From Centrapalus pauciflorus (taxonomy: Eukaryota > Streptophyta > Magnoliopsida > Asterales > Asteraceae), in NCBI GenBank assembly GCA_020465985.1, contig JAANYP010007621.1, positions 1-64,000 on the forward strand: a stretch of DNA of 64,000 bases. Direction: 5' to 3'. Below the pieces are notes generated by a model, which worked only from the letters and a program-made list of their open reading frames with translations, had not been told where the DNA came from and searched no databases. The stretch's first letter is position 1; the number at the start of each line of letters is the position of its first letter. Shown one piece after another: positions 42,590 through 53,963 of this stretch. A program made the position numbers and the translations under genes.

Positions 42590-42960
42590 ATTTATCATTT
42601 TTATGATTCGACTTTAACCAAAAATTAAGTCATGGGCTTCGAGTTTAAATGCATGGAATAAAATCGAATTTCAACAAAAAATTAAGTCATGGGCTTCGAG
42701 TTTAACATAAAATCGAAGGTGGATTCGATTTAGTCCCATGATTCGACTTTAACCATAGATTCGAGAGAGAAATTCGATTTTAGCCCCCATTATTCGACTT
42801 TAATCTTAAAATTGTATGTGGGATTCGAATTTATCCCTTCAAATTGAATAAAGCTTCGAGTTTACACACTAAATTCGAAATGAGCATTAAATTCACGAAT
42901 AGGCTTCGAATTTGTCCCCTTATTTCAACTTTAGCTATGTATTTGAACTTAAATTCGAAT
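42590..42960. repeat. TTCGA(G/C/A)TTTA degenerate repeat field
   Basis: Words such as CTTCGAGTTTAAATGC, ATTCGACTTTAACC, ATTCGATTTTAGCCC and CTTCGAATTTGTCCCC recur roughly every 25-40 bp, about ten times, separated by (C)CCATGATT-like spacers. The same TTCGAGTTT word fills the SIRE-like leader and LTR at 9.5 and 14.2 kb. Confidence 0.65.
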
Positions 42961-43013
42961 ATAATGAATAAAACACGTGGACAACACATAAAATAACAAC
43001 ATGATTAACAAAA

Positions 43014-43014
<1 letters not shown>

Positions 43015-43101
<87 letters not shown>
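43015..43101. repeat. (TA)n microsatellite
   Basis: About 42 TA units inside the solo LTR. Confidence 0.97.
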
Positions 43102-43102
<1 letters not shown>

Positions 43103-43824
43103 ATACTAATCTTTTGAGTATATATTAATTGACAAAGAAAGCAAATGAAAGATAAGAAAGATTTTAGTGAAATTGATGATCGTATAAACAAGATATGAGA
43201 TTTTGAGATCAAAGATTAATGAATGAACATTGAGCATTATTAAACGAATGATTACTGAATATACTATTCAGGTGATATAAAAGCTAATAAAATATCAGAA
43301 ATGATATGATATTATTAACAGATTGAGCAACAAGATGGCGAGCATCTGAAAGTCTGACATAAGTCAGATTGTGGTTCTAATCCACTATAGATTGTGAGCA
43401 ACAGAGCCAGAGCCAGAAAGTGCAAATAACCAGTAACGGTGAGTTATAGATTTCACTTTAACTGCATATTATGTGAATTGAGACTTCTGTTGCTTTATTC
43501 TGATTTATTTGGCATTCTGATCTTGAGCTTATTGACATATTGTCATAGTATATTTACTATGATTCGTTGAGCTGAGTATTTCTTCCTCTAGATTCGATTC
43601 TTTGACGAGTCATTTGATTGTTAAGCTTAGCTCCATTGCTCAGTGTTGGGTTAATGTTAAGCTTATGATGTGCTGATTTACGTGATGAAAGCACAGAGGG
43701 TAGCTAGAGCTGAGCATTCCGATGATATCCATATAGAGCAATTACTGGTAACTAGCCCAGTACGTGGCTGATCCCCACTAATGATGTGTGTGTATGGATT
43801 TATCATCATCCGAGCATTCCTTAT

Positions 43825-44376
43825 TGTTAGTATATGGTGTGTAAAGATGAAATTACTACTGCATCATGGCTGATTTCATAAAACACTTGAGGGTCACACC
43901 GATGAGCACAACTGAGCAGATGCAATTAAACAAATTGAATAAATAATATTGGATATTGTTTATGACACGAAATGATCATTGAGATTAAATTAATGTGTGA
44001 TTAATTATATCTCAAAGTACGAGGACTAAAAGTGCAATATTAGATATTGTATTGATTTAATTGTCATTGGATGATAATTAAGTAATTATCTAGTCTTTTA
44101 TTTAGTATTGGATATTAAATAAAAGATGCATTTATTTGAATTAATATTATCATCAATTATTAGATAATTGGATGGATGATTATAAACAAATAAATAAGAG
44201 ATAATTATAAATAATTATCTGGTCATTTATATATTATTAGATAATGTATAAAAGATTAATATTATTTAAAGGGTATATAATTATAGAGATACTTATATAA
44301 GGTTTAAATAATAAAGATAATTATTAAGATATATATTATATTATTATATTAGAGTTTGATTAAAACTAAAACTCTT

Positions 44377-44428
<52 letters not shown>

Positions 44429-44838
44429 AACTTACGGCCAAAACGAGAAAAGGAGATATATATATAGAGATATATATAGATCAAAAGGTGACCTACTTTA
44501 TTAGTGAGCCGCCGCACACACACACTTGAAGGTGTGTGTGGTGTGCCACGGCCGTACGAACCAAACACGCGATTAAGTGTTTGGTTTTCCCGTTTCGTGT
44601 GTTTGATTGCATATCTGGCGCCGCTCGATCGTGTCATCACCGGTGGATACCGAAAGCGTCTCATTCATGTATTCTTGTCATAGAATACAAAGGTACGAAT
44701 TTATTGCTTTCTCGTTTACTTATCTTATGTTTTACTTGATGATCCGTGTACGGAATTCGTTTATTTTTAAAAGCTTCCGTTGTGCGTTAATATGATTAAT
44801 GTTTTTGTTTTTACGAAAAACCATACGAATTCCCAACA
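43825..44838 (+). repeat. 5' LTR of the gag-remnant element
   Basis: 1014 bp; holds a TA tract (44375-44422) and a CACACACA...GTGTGTGT inverted stretch (44515-44545). ORFs inside are shared with the 3' LTR and are not genes. Confidence 0.92.
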
Positions 44839-47800
44839 GTGGTATCAGAGTCATCTCAAGTAACATGATGATAGTATTATTCAAGTATTTATGTCCAACG
44901 TTTTTTTTAAAGTTTCGATTTTTAATAATTAAAAGTGTTTAAACGGTCGAAATCGATAATTAAAACGTTTAAGGTTTTGATTCGGCTTGGAGAAAATCGA
45001 CCAAAGGTTTTGGAAACCCCATGGTGATTCTCGGCCAACCTTTGAGTTTCTTGGAACTCGGGATTTTGAAACCTTAGTTCATTTTATTTAGTTGATGTTT
45101 GATTGTTTAAAAGTGTTTAATTGATTAAAGTCGGAAAATTAAACGTTTCGGTTCGCGAAATCAAACCTAGAGATTTCGGCCGTGGGTTGAGACCCATGAC
45201 CTCTCGGTTGTGATGTGGTAACCAAGGTGATGGATTATTTGTTTCCGTCATGTCGTTTAATTCACGGTTAAACTCGAACGATTAAATTAAATGTGTAAAA
45301 ATCGAATTAATAAATCAAAAGTGTTTGGTTCTTAATATTTAAACATTTGTGACTAAATGTGTTTTCGGTTTTATAAAATTAAAGTGGAGACTTTATTTGT
45401 TTTTTTTATAAAATTCGCGAATCGGTTTAAATATTATTTGATTCGATGATTAAACGATTAATTGGGATATGGAAATCGAAATAATCAAAGTGAGTTGATT
45501 AAAGGCTTCGATTAATTTCAGCCGCCAAAGGGTTTAACACCCTACTTGTTTACGGTTCATATGGGTTATTGAACCCGAGTATGAGTCGGTTAACTAAGTT
45601 GGTTCGTTTCCGTTTTCCGGTAATTCGTCGTTTAAATTAAATCGGTTTTAATTAAAAATTAAGTTTTAATGTTAAAATTAAAATTAATGGTAATTTTAAT
45701 TTATAAACTAGATTTAATTTATGCATTTAATATTTAGTTCCATAAAATGCATTATTAAATTAAAGAGAGTTTAATTTAAGGATTTAATTTTCAAATTGAT
45801 GAAATCGTGACTTTGAGTTTCATGCTCGGTCATCGTTTAATGTTTTTGAGATTTGATCTCGACATTAACGTTTTTGGTAGAAATCGTTTAAAACCATAAA
45901 AAAAAGGTTTTTCGTATTATTTAAAGATGGTCAATTTTCTTTAAATATTTTAAAAGAAATATTTTATTGGTAAAATTGTTTATTTAGAAAATTGACATTT
46001 TAAATAAAGTTTATTTATTCTGGAAAGGTGTTTCTATAGAATAATAGTTAATTGATAATTATTTAAAGGAAGTTTAAATTATTAATTATCAATATTATTT
46101 GAAAATAATAACTATATTTATTAAAGGGTGTTTAATAAAAGGTTTCTTAAAATAGTAAGTTTAAGTTTCAAAGGTGTTTGAATTGTTAAATTGAATATTT
46201 TAAGAAAAGTATTGTTATGAATCCAAAGATAATGCAAAGATGGAATTAAATTTAAAATTTTTCGGGAAAAAGTTTCTAATTACGGAAAGTGTTCCTAACT
46301 TTCGAGTTTACGAACCGTATTAAATTTAAGAACGATATTGGACATGATTACTTCAATTAATGGTGGATTAATTGGTTTTGGAATTATTTTCATGTCAAGA
46401 TGAAAATGAATTCTGGATTATTAATATGCTTTACTGCTTTATTAATGTTTGTGACATAGCCGAGCCTTGAGACCCCTTGTTTGTGATGGTTGTTTGTTTA
46501 ATCTCAATGTTTGCTATTTTTATTATTGGTTATTTTTGGGAAGGTCTGCGTGCCATTGGAATCTCGGGTTTTATGATGTAATCTGTAATAGGTTAGAAAA
46601 TAGGCAAATGTATTTAGATTAAAATTATGTAAAAAAAACTTGGAGAAGATGTCCATCAAGAAGGAGGTCATTCATCAAGGACGCTCGGTGACATTATCGG
46701 ATGCTGAGGCTAGTGGGAGCTGAAAGAGTTCATCCTTCTTGCCTTGTGTGTTGATTTTGTCCCTTAGGTTTTGACCTAATTGGTTTGTCCGTATGGCTCT
46801 CGGAAACCAATTTAGTTTCGGCAAGGCTATGTCACCGTGTGGTTGTATGTTTTTATTTCTTTATGCATTATTTATATCTGTGTGGTTGTGGTGACAAAGT
46901 AGATGAATAAAAGAAATCAAAACTACAATCATTTTTGATGAAAAATTAAAGTATTTAAAAGGAAGTTTAAATTGGAAACTTTAATTATTTTGTCAAGTGT
47001 TAGATATGACATTTTTATGAAACTAGTTTTTCAAATAAAAGAGATTTATTTTTAAAATGCCATATGATCAAAGAGTTGAAATTCTTAAAACTGGTACATT
47101 GACTGGACTGTTTACCAGATTAGGTGGCTTCTAGGACAGTCTAGCTCGGGCTGTGGAATTTCCGAAAGGTTTAGAACCGAAAGAATCCTGCCCGCAGACT
47201 AACCTGACTGGCCACTAGTTCTTGGTAAGAGACTGGTTATAAACCCAAATTAAAAATCTGACACAACACACCGTCCATATAGTGGCACTCACGGTGACCG
47301 GTCGTCGTAAGTAGGTTCAGCCTTCGTTGGGTGCTTACGCCGCAAACTCGGAGAGCTGTGAGGTAAGCACTGCGGATCCTAAGTGAGACTTGGACCAGTG
47401 ACTTGCAGTTGTTATATGGTGTGTGTCAGTGGTGGTTCCTCAGTAAGACTGTTGCCCAAGGTGTGGATGAGATTAAACATGATCAATTTAAGAAATTGAA
47501 AATCTCATAAGATCTAAGAGTTGCAAAGGGGGTTGTAATTGGTAATAAGTTGCCTGCCTGAGTAGCTTATTCATGTAGGTTCAGCCTCCGTTGGGTGCAT
47601 GAATAAGTAAAATGGTTCTTAGGATTAATAAATCATTTTCTGAATTTTGGGTTATTGATTTATTAATGGTTAATCAAGCACTGATTTTTGAAAAATTGTT
47701 TAAGATGGTTGAAAAAGACAGAGGTAGAAGCGGTTTAATAATAACAATGACAATAACGGTAACAACAACAATGATAACGTCAATATCCTTCTCTCACTTG

Positions 47801-48189
47801 AAAATCCTCCCCAAAAGCACATGTTGCTACTTTGAGGTCCATTCGGGATATGGAGAACTCAAAAGAGGCAACTTCCTGAACTGGGAGTAAAATCTGACAA
47901 ATGTTCTGAGTACAGGGTGAAAGTCGTATATTCTGGAAAGGGCACCAGAACCTGCTCCTGCAGAGACTGCTACAGTTGAGGAGAGAAATCTCCACAAAAA
48001 GCACTCTGAGGATTCGGTCAATGTGGCCTATCTAATGCTAGCGACCATGACATCTGAGCTGCGGACTAGCCTTATGGACGTCTCAGCTTGACAGATGTAC
48101 CGCCAGCTAAAGGATATGTTCCAGACTCAGGCTCAGACTGAGAAAGATATACGACAAGGACTCTGAGCTCCTGCAGAATGGCAGAAGGA
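44839..48189 (+). other. Non-coding 5' internal region of the gag-remnant element
   Basis: About 3.3 kb after the primer binding site (44840-44849) with no credible ORF, AT-rich to 46.5 kb, then more mixed. Contains the paired hairpins at 47306-47339 and 47566-47607. Near 46635-46740 it reads GAGAAGATGTCCATCAAG..., possibly a remnant of coding sequence, not identified. Confidence 0.6.
47306..47607 (+). other. Two hairpins with the same 22-nt loop and different stems
   Basis: Loop TAGGTTCAGCCTCCGTTGGG(TG) occurs at 47312-47333 (one C to T change) and 47576-47597. The first is enclosed by CGTAAG/CTTACG (47306-47311, 47334-47339); the second by CTTATTCATG/CATGAATAAG (47566-47575, 47598-47607), a perfect 10-bp stem. 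The stems share no sequence but both pair fully. Such covariation around a fixed loop is expected of a selected RNA structure. Function unknown. Confidence 0.65.
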
Positions 48190-48620
48190 ACAACTGTTAG
48201 ATCCCATGCGCTGAAGATGAAAGGTTATATGGATCATCTTAGCAGACTTGGGTTACCCGTGACACAGGACATGACCACGAATCTAATTCTCAATTCCTTA
48301 TTGAAGGAATTTTAGCAATTTGTAATTTGTTACAATATGCACGGAGAAGATGATCAGTGGGCTGCATCGGATGCTATAGACTGCTGAGGGAGTGATTAAA
48401 GAGAGAAGATAGGGAAAGAGACGGAAGGGAAAGTAAGTTTCCAAGCCGGAGGTTAAAGCTAACAAGTAGCTAAAACCTAGAACCAGAGAAGTCAAATCCA
48501 AGGATGATAAATTATTTGAGTGCTAGGAAACTGGGCACTGGGAAAGGAATTGTCCCAAGTACTTGGAAACGGTCAAGTTTGACCGCGTTGAGACTTCATG
48601 TATCTGAATCATTCACTTCT
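48190..48620 (+). pseudogene. Copia gag remnant with broken zinc knuckle
   Basis: Readable pieces: TVRSHALKMKGYMDHLSRLGLP and VTQDMTTNLILNSLLKEF, a stop, then in shifted frame a stretch ending ETGHWERNCPKYLETVKFDRVE. The last part is the C-x2-C-x4-H-x4-C knuckle; its first Cys is lost, and a stop replaces the residue after the second Cys. The text resembles gag of Copia elements with an AAGTGGGAG-type PPT. Not functional. Confidence 0.75.
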
Positions 48621-50592
48621 ATTGTTCTTGGATATGTGATACCCAATTGAACAAAGTTTCATGCATAATGTCTGCAATGACTAAAATGAAGTGAAAAGAG
48701 ATGACAGATTCAGTGGGAGCATAGAGACATCTTAGAGAATACTCTGCTGGACACTATTTTCATGTCATCAATAGTTTATCATGGTGTAGTATACAATTGA
48801 TTGAATTTCTTGCAAGTATTTTTGGGATAAATAAAGAATTTTTGGAGTTAAAAATTTGTTGCTTGAAATTCCTATTGTTTAAGATTACTAAAACATGATT
48901 ATAGACTATTTATTCAAGTGGAACTTGAATAGTAACTTGTCAATGGAGATTGGACAAGCTAGTAGTCATATTCAGATAAAAAGGGTTACCATGTTGTTGT
49001 GTAAATCGTTCAAGTGTTCAAATGCAGTTTCATTGAACTTGTTAATTCTTGAAAGTTAGTTCAAGAGATTATATGAGTTGGATAGTCATCTGTGATTATA
49101 TAGAAACTAATAAAATGCAGAATTAAATGTAAAGGAGTTACATGGAGGTTAATTCACTTCACTTGTCAGAAATAATTAGACTTGAGAAGTCAGAATTGTT
49201 TAGACAAGAAGTAATCACATTTTATAAAATTACATGTGAAATGTATACAACTTGTGTGATGGTTAGTCAAGTAGTAGCCTTTGACTTGTTTAAACACTCG
49301 TCGGCAAGCTTGACGGAATACCACAACGAAATGTTGTAGATAACCAGGTTCTGGTGGTTATGGATACATATTACAAATTTTGAACACAATGTTATTAAAG
49401 ATATCTTGTTAAGATATAGATAAACTGCATACTGTCATATTCAAGACTAAGCATCTAAACGTATCACTAGTAGCAATTAATCTGAATTGCTAGAGCTCCT
49501 ACATTTTAATCATGGTGTCTTTATGAGTGATTTACCAGTTCCTCTAAAGATAATGGATATAAATTTGTATGGAGATTCAGATTGGATCTGAATAATATTA
49601 CAAGAAGTTGTAATAAAGAACTAGTGTAATTTTTCAAAGATAAACGGTAATGGAAGTTAAGTCAGTTAACTAGAGAACACTCTCACTAAGATCATGTCTG
49701 AAATTAAATTTTCGATAGATCGTATTACCGTTATATTTGATAAAGGAACAGTAGCATTAAATTGATGGAAGTCATGTTGTGTTTATTGAGATAAAGGAGA
49801 TCAACATGATATCTTTAATGTCGTTCTATTTTGCATGTTTTAGAAATCCAAGAATAAATTTGAAGTTATTATAAAACTATTCCATAGCTACTTGTTGTCG
49901 TGGGAACCACAACGAGAATTAAAAGGCTACTGTGGTTTTTGGTTGATATTCATGGGTGATGAATATAGCAAAGGTTGGACCAAATTCACAGGTATTTGTT
50001 GCGAACAAATATTGGATTGACCCACCGATTGAGACCACTTTATGGATCATAGTCATGAGTCGTCTCAAAAAGGTAATCCTTTGTACCTGAGATGTCTACG
50101 TACTTTAGTGCGAGTGCTGCTGTACATTTGGCATAACCTAACGTCATCTGTAACTGGGTGATCATAACGGTTCGAGGCTGGTTGCAGTGGGAGTCGTGCT
50201 GAAGGCCTAGATAGTCAAGATGGGATTTGCACCTTCTTTTAACTAAGAAGAGATATTTCTGGGCCCCTCGGCGATCAATACTGACATAAATGCATGGCCA
50301 TGCTCGGACAGAACTGATGTGTTCTACTCTGTCTGTTACAGTTTAGTATGAGATCAGGGAGTCGAGAAACATAACCGTGTTTGCTACGGTTGATCTAATC
50401 CATGCCTAGTTTTACATTGAAATATCGCGATGCATGGGATATTACCTAAATTTCTTTTTGGAAGGCTGTTTCAACAAGAATGCCCGAATGGGAGTCAGAG
50501 TTTTTATGACCTTGGTTGCCTAAAGTGTCTAGCCATGACCTCCTTTAGGCGCATGTTGCAGGACAGTATGTCGTCTTACACAAGTGGGAATA
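48621..50592 (+). other. Non-coding 3' internal region of the gag-remnant element
   Basis: About 2 kb without recognisable pol domains. Only short fortuitous ORFs (for example 49142-49339). Ends with the PPT-like ACAAGTGGGAAT at 50580-50591. Confidence 0.6.
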
Positions 50593-51595
50593 TGTTAGTA
50601 TATGGTGTGTAAAGATGACATTACTACTGCATCATGGCTGATTTCATAAAACACTTGAGGGTCACACCGATGAGCACAACTGAGCAGATGCGATTAAACA
50701 AATTGAATAAATAATATTGGATATTGTTTATGACACGAAATGATCATTGAGATTAAATTAATGTGTGATTATTATATCTCAAAGTACGAGGACTAAAAGT
50801 GCAATATTAATTATTGTATGGATTTAATTGTCATTGGATGATAATTAAGTAATTATCTAGTCTTTTATTTAGTATTGGATATTAAATAAAAGATGCATTT
50901 ATTTGAATTAATATTATCATCAATTATTAGATAATTGGATGGATGATTATAAACAAATAAATAAGAGATAATTATAAATAATTATCTGGTCATTTATATA
51001 TTATTAGAAATGTATAAAAGATTAATATTATTTAAAGGGTATATAATTATAGAGATAATTATATAAGGTTTAAATAATAAAGATAATTATTAAGATATAT
51101 ATTATATTATTATATTAGAGTTTGATTAAAACTAAAATTAAAACTATTAATAATAATAATATATATATATTATATATATAAACTTACGGCCAAAACGAAA
51201 AAAAGGAGATATATATATATAGAGATATATATAGATCAAAAGGTGACCTACTTTATTAGTGAGCCGCCGCACGCACACACTTGAAGGTGTGTGTGGTGTG
51301 CCACGGCCGTACGAACCAAACACGCGATTAAGTGTTTGGTTTTCCCGTTCTTCGTGTGTTTGATTGCATATCTGGCGCCGCTCGATCGTGTCATCACCGG
51401 TGGATACCGAAAGCGTCTCATTCGTGTATTCTTGTCATAGAATACAAAGGTACGAATTTATTGCTTTCTCGTTTACTTATCTTATGTTTTACTTGATGAT
51501 CCGTGTACGGAATTCGTTTATTTTTAAAAGCTTCCGCTGTGCGTTAATATGATTAATGTTTTTGTTTTTACGAAAAACCATACGAATTCCCAACA
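50593..51595 (+). repeat. 3' LTR of the gag-remnant element
   Basis: 1003 bp, collinear with the 5' LTR; differences include GATGACATT for GATGAAATT, GCGATTAAAC for GCAATTAAAC, and a shorter TA stretch near 51155. Confidence 0.92.
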
Positions 51596-51711
51596 CTTAT
51601 GAATTTGTCTAAAAGTCTCAAGAGCAACAACAGTTTTATAACTGGGAGCTGAGCAAAGTCGCGCATCTAAAGAGCATTTATTGGCCAATGTCCCTTCGAG
51701 ATTTGAGCTCT

Positions 51712-51776
51712 GCATGAGCCTAGTGCAGTGCATAAGCAATAGAGCTGAGCCGTGCATGAGCCGAGTGCAGTGCATG
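51712..51776. repeat. Short tandem duplication in the solo LTR
   Basis: CTGCATGAGCCTAGTGCAGTGCAT (about 51712) recurs as GTGCATGAGCCGAGTGCAGTGCAT (about 51752), period about 41 bp. Lies in the right part of the interrupted solo LTR. Confidence 0.7.
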
Positions 51777-52300
51777 TACTTCCGCGTTCATAATTGCATA
51801 TTAAATGTGAAATTCTACATTCTCACTAAGCAAATAAGCTTACCCCGTTGTTGCATTATTTTTCAGGTAAAGGCAAAGGATTGACTGGACCTAGTTCATA
51901 GGTCAGGACTTGAAAGAGCTTGAAGTGCTTTAGAACCTGTTTTAATATTTGGTACTTGATTGATGATTGAGCTTTGGGGTTCGGGGCTAGTTTACATTTG
52001 TGCTTTGATGAAATAGTCTAAAAGTCTGTACCTAATGCTTAAATTCTGTCTCTGTTTGTAATTAACTGTATTCCGCACTGTTAATTTTATCTTAGTTTCA
52101 TGATTGATATTGCGTTGCTACTGGGCCTTGACTTAAGACCTTTGAGAAATCTTGGGTCTCACAAATATATTTTGTTATTTGTTTGATTTCACATTGTTTC
52201 GTAGTTTTTTTAAATTAATTATTATACGTTCTTTTAATTAATATCTTCTAGAACGAATTATTATTTTTATGTGTAAATAATACACATTTTTGAAGTAATA

Positions 52301-52484
52301 ATCACTACCGTTTTCTTGCTGACCCAAAAAATTTGATTTTATGTATCCATTGTATTCAGTTGTGCCTTAGCAGCTCTGGAAGCGACATTGGCAAGTGTCA
52401 ATTTTACATGGATACACTGTCCCGAGTGCAAAATGAATTCAGGTCTGAGAATATAAGTCAGTTCTTAATTTGAACTCTTATTTA
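52301..52484 (+). pseudogene. Duplicated CHCH exon, frameshifted copy
   Basis: Same 184-bp block as 53023-53205, about 95% identical by eye. Exon part (from about 52363) reads SSSGSDIGKCQFYMDTLS, then one extra C (CTGTCCCGAG against TTGTCCGAG) shifts the frame and removes the last Cys of the twin-CX9C motif. The product would be a broken end of a CHCHD2/MIX17-like mitochondrial protein. Confidence 0.75.
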
Positions 52485-52578
52485 AAGGTCATCTGTTTTA
52501 GAACACATTCTATTAAGTGGAATACATTGTTGTCAATTTTAAATGCAACTTAAAATTTACTTATTCTTCCATTTGTAG

Positions 52579-52713
52579 AAGGACAACCTGTTGGTGCAGC
52601 AACTGCAGTTTCCTACAAAGGACTGCTGCCAGCTCTAGGTTATATCAGGCCGGATAATTCTGGAAACACCTCTAACGCATGGATTGCTGGAGCATTTGCA
52701 CTCCCTGCTACAG
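52579..52713 (+). pseudogene. Exon of an unidentified gene (first block)
   Basis: Preceded by CATTTGTAG and followed by GTTCAT. Open as GQPVGAATAVSYKGLLPALG, then YIRPDNSGNTSNAWIAGAFA LPATG. Phase joins perfectly to the block at 53316-53416. Ala/Gly-rich hydrophobic stretches suggest a small organelle or membrane protein. I do not recognise the family. It lies between the two CHCH exon copies. Confidence 0.55.
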
Positions 52714-53022
52714 GTTCATACTTTCTAAGTCTGTTATTATCAGACCTAATTGCAAAGTGTGGCTTTATTGACATTTTTCTCTTTATGTTGACCACTTATT
52801 CTAAACAAAATCCATGTAGTTCTATGATGCCTGCTAGTGTAGTTGTTTTGTATTTACATGCTTCACGTTAGAGCATATCTGGATGTGGTGCCTTTAAAAA
52901 TATGTATATTTCTGGTTTAAATAATGCTACATTTTTTTTTCTGGTTTAAATAATGCTACGTTTTTAAATATGTCATCATCATGTATCAAGCTGTTGTATG
53001 CACATTTCATTAAAACACAACT

Positions 53023-53205
53023 ATCACTACCGTTTTCTTGTTGACCCAGAAAATTTGATTTTATGTATCCATTGTTTTCTGTAGTGCCTTAACAGCTCTG
53101 GAAGCGACATTGGCAAGTGTCAATTTTACATGGATACGTTGTCCGAGTGCAAAATGAATTCGGGTCTGAGAATATAAGTCAGTTCTTAATTTGAACTCTT
53201 ATTTA
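53023..53205 (+). pseudogene. CHCHD2/MIX17-like last exon, intact copy
   Basis: After TTTTCTGTAG the exon 53085-53177 reads CLNSSGSDIGKCQFYMDTLS, then ECKMNSGLRI and stop TAA. C-x9-C (CQFYMDTLSEC) is the second helix of a CHCH domain; family proteins are imported to the mitochondrial intermembrane space and oxidised there. Only the last exon is present; no 5' exons with the usual Pro/Arg-rich start were found nearby. It is therefore listed as a gene fragment, although the exon itself is open. Confidence 0.65.
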
Positions 53206-53315
53206 ATTTTCTAGTTTTCTATAAGGTGCTGCCCTCTGTTTATATTTTACTGAAATTCATTTGTTAGACCACATGGTGAAAGTTACTACATACTAATGCT
53301 CTAATTGTTTTGCAG

Positions 53316-53416
53316 GTTATGCAGTTAACAATATAAAAGATCAAGTGCCAGAAAGAAAACCAATTGATAAAAGATACAAATCTGGGGCACCTGAACCCAT
53401 AATAATTCGGTCATAA
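53316..53416 (+). pseudogene. Exon of an unidentified gene (last block)
   Basis: After TTTTGCAG the block reads YAVNNIKDQVPERKPIDKRY, then KSGAPEPIIIRS and stop at 53414-53416. Phase continues from 52713. Together the two exons encode about 78 C-terminal residues. The CHCH copy at 53023-53205 sits in the intron between them. Whether upstream exons survive is unclear. Confidence 0.55.
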
Positions 53417-53429
53417 GGTGAGAAATATG

Positions 53430-53784
53430 TATCCATCCTGTTTAAATGATGCTACATTTTTAAAATTATATAGGTATAAGATCTAGATTTTTTCTGGTTT
53501 AAATAATATATTTCTGGTTTATATATCGAAAATTATGTATATTTCTGATTTAACTAATGCTACATTTTTTTCTGGTTAAAATAATATATTTCTGGTTCAA
53601 ATAATTCCAGATAAATAGCAGCAATTTAGGCTTAAAAATCTGAATTATAGCCAATATAATAGCAGTGATGTAGGCTTAAAAAGCTGAATTATAGCAAATC
53701 ATAGCTTGCCAAATCAGCATTAAAAATAGGAATTTCTACCAATAATATCGTGCCACGTGAGCATTTTTCTCGCTGCTCTGTCGG

Positions 53785-53790
<6 letters not shown>
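53430..53790. other. Non-coding flank with TTTCTGGTTTAAATAATGC repeats
   Basis: Words TTTCTGGTTTAAATAAT(G)CTACATTTTT recur at 52913-52965 and several times at 53440-53610. Two GTAGGCTTAAAAA(T/G)CTGAATTATAG copies lie at 53628-53700. No ORF. Confidence 0.6.

Positions 53791-53877
<87 letters not shown>
53790..53877. repeat. (TA)n microsatellite
   Basis: About 43 TA units. Confidence 0.97.
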
Positions 53878-53881
<4 letters not shown>

Positions 53882-53963
53882 GAATTTTACACTCTCACCC
53901 TTTTGACTTTTAAAAACTTTTCATTGGGTTTTAATATTTTAATATTTTTAATTTATATATTCT

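Larger units (their letters stand above)
43825..51595 (+). mobile_element. Copia-type LTR element with gag remnant only
   Basis: LTRs at 43825-44838 (1014 bp) and 50593-51595 (1003 bp) start TGTTAGTATATGG and end ATTCCCAACA. A perfect duplication, CTTAT, flanks the element (43820-43824, 51596-51600). The primer binding site GTGGTATCAGAG follows the 5' LTR and the purine-rich ACAAGTGGGAA precedes the 3' LTR. The 5.75-kb inside has no pol; only a decayed gag with a broken zinc knuckle near 48.2-48.6 kb is recognisable. LTRs differ at several bases and short indels, so it is older than the Copia at 35-40 kb. It must have depended on enzymes of another element. Confidence 0.9.
42099..52163 (+). 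mobile_element. Solo LTR interrupted by a nested Copia-type element
   Basis: Starts TGTAACAACCCAAC and ends TTGGGTCTCACA, with a perfect 5-bp duplication AATAT (42094-42098 and 52164-52168). Removing the nested element (43825-51595 plus one CTTAT) leaves an LTR of about 2.3 kb. No internal region or second LTR is present, so it is a solo LTR, probably from a Ty3/gypsy element because of the TGTAACAACCC/GGTCTCACA ends. Inside are a CT-rich stretch (42360-42420), a TTCGAGTTT/TTCGACTTT repeat field (42590-42960) and a TA tract (43015-43101). Strand assumed from the usual TGTAAC...CACA orientation. Confidence 0.85.

Noticed and set aside
42949..43212. ORF with a long YIYIYI run
   Set aside because: TA microsatellite artefact.
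44422..44795. ORFs at 44422-44795 and copies at 51364-51552
   Set aside because: They lie in the two LTRs and are identical because the LTRs are repeats; no protein family recognised.
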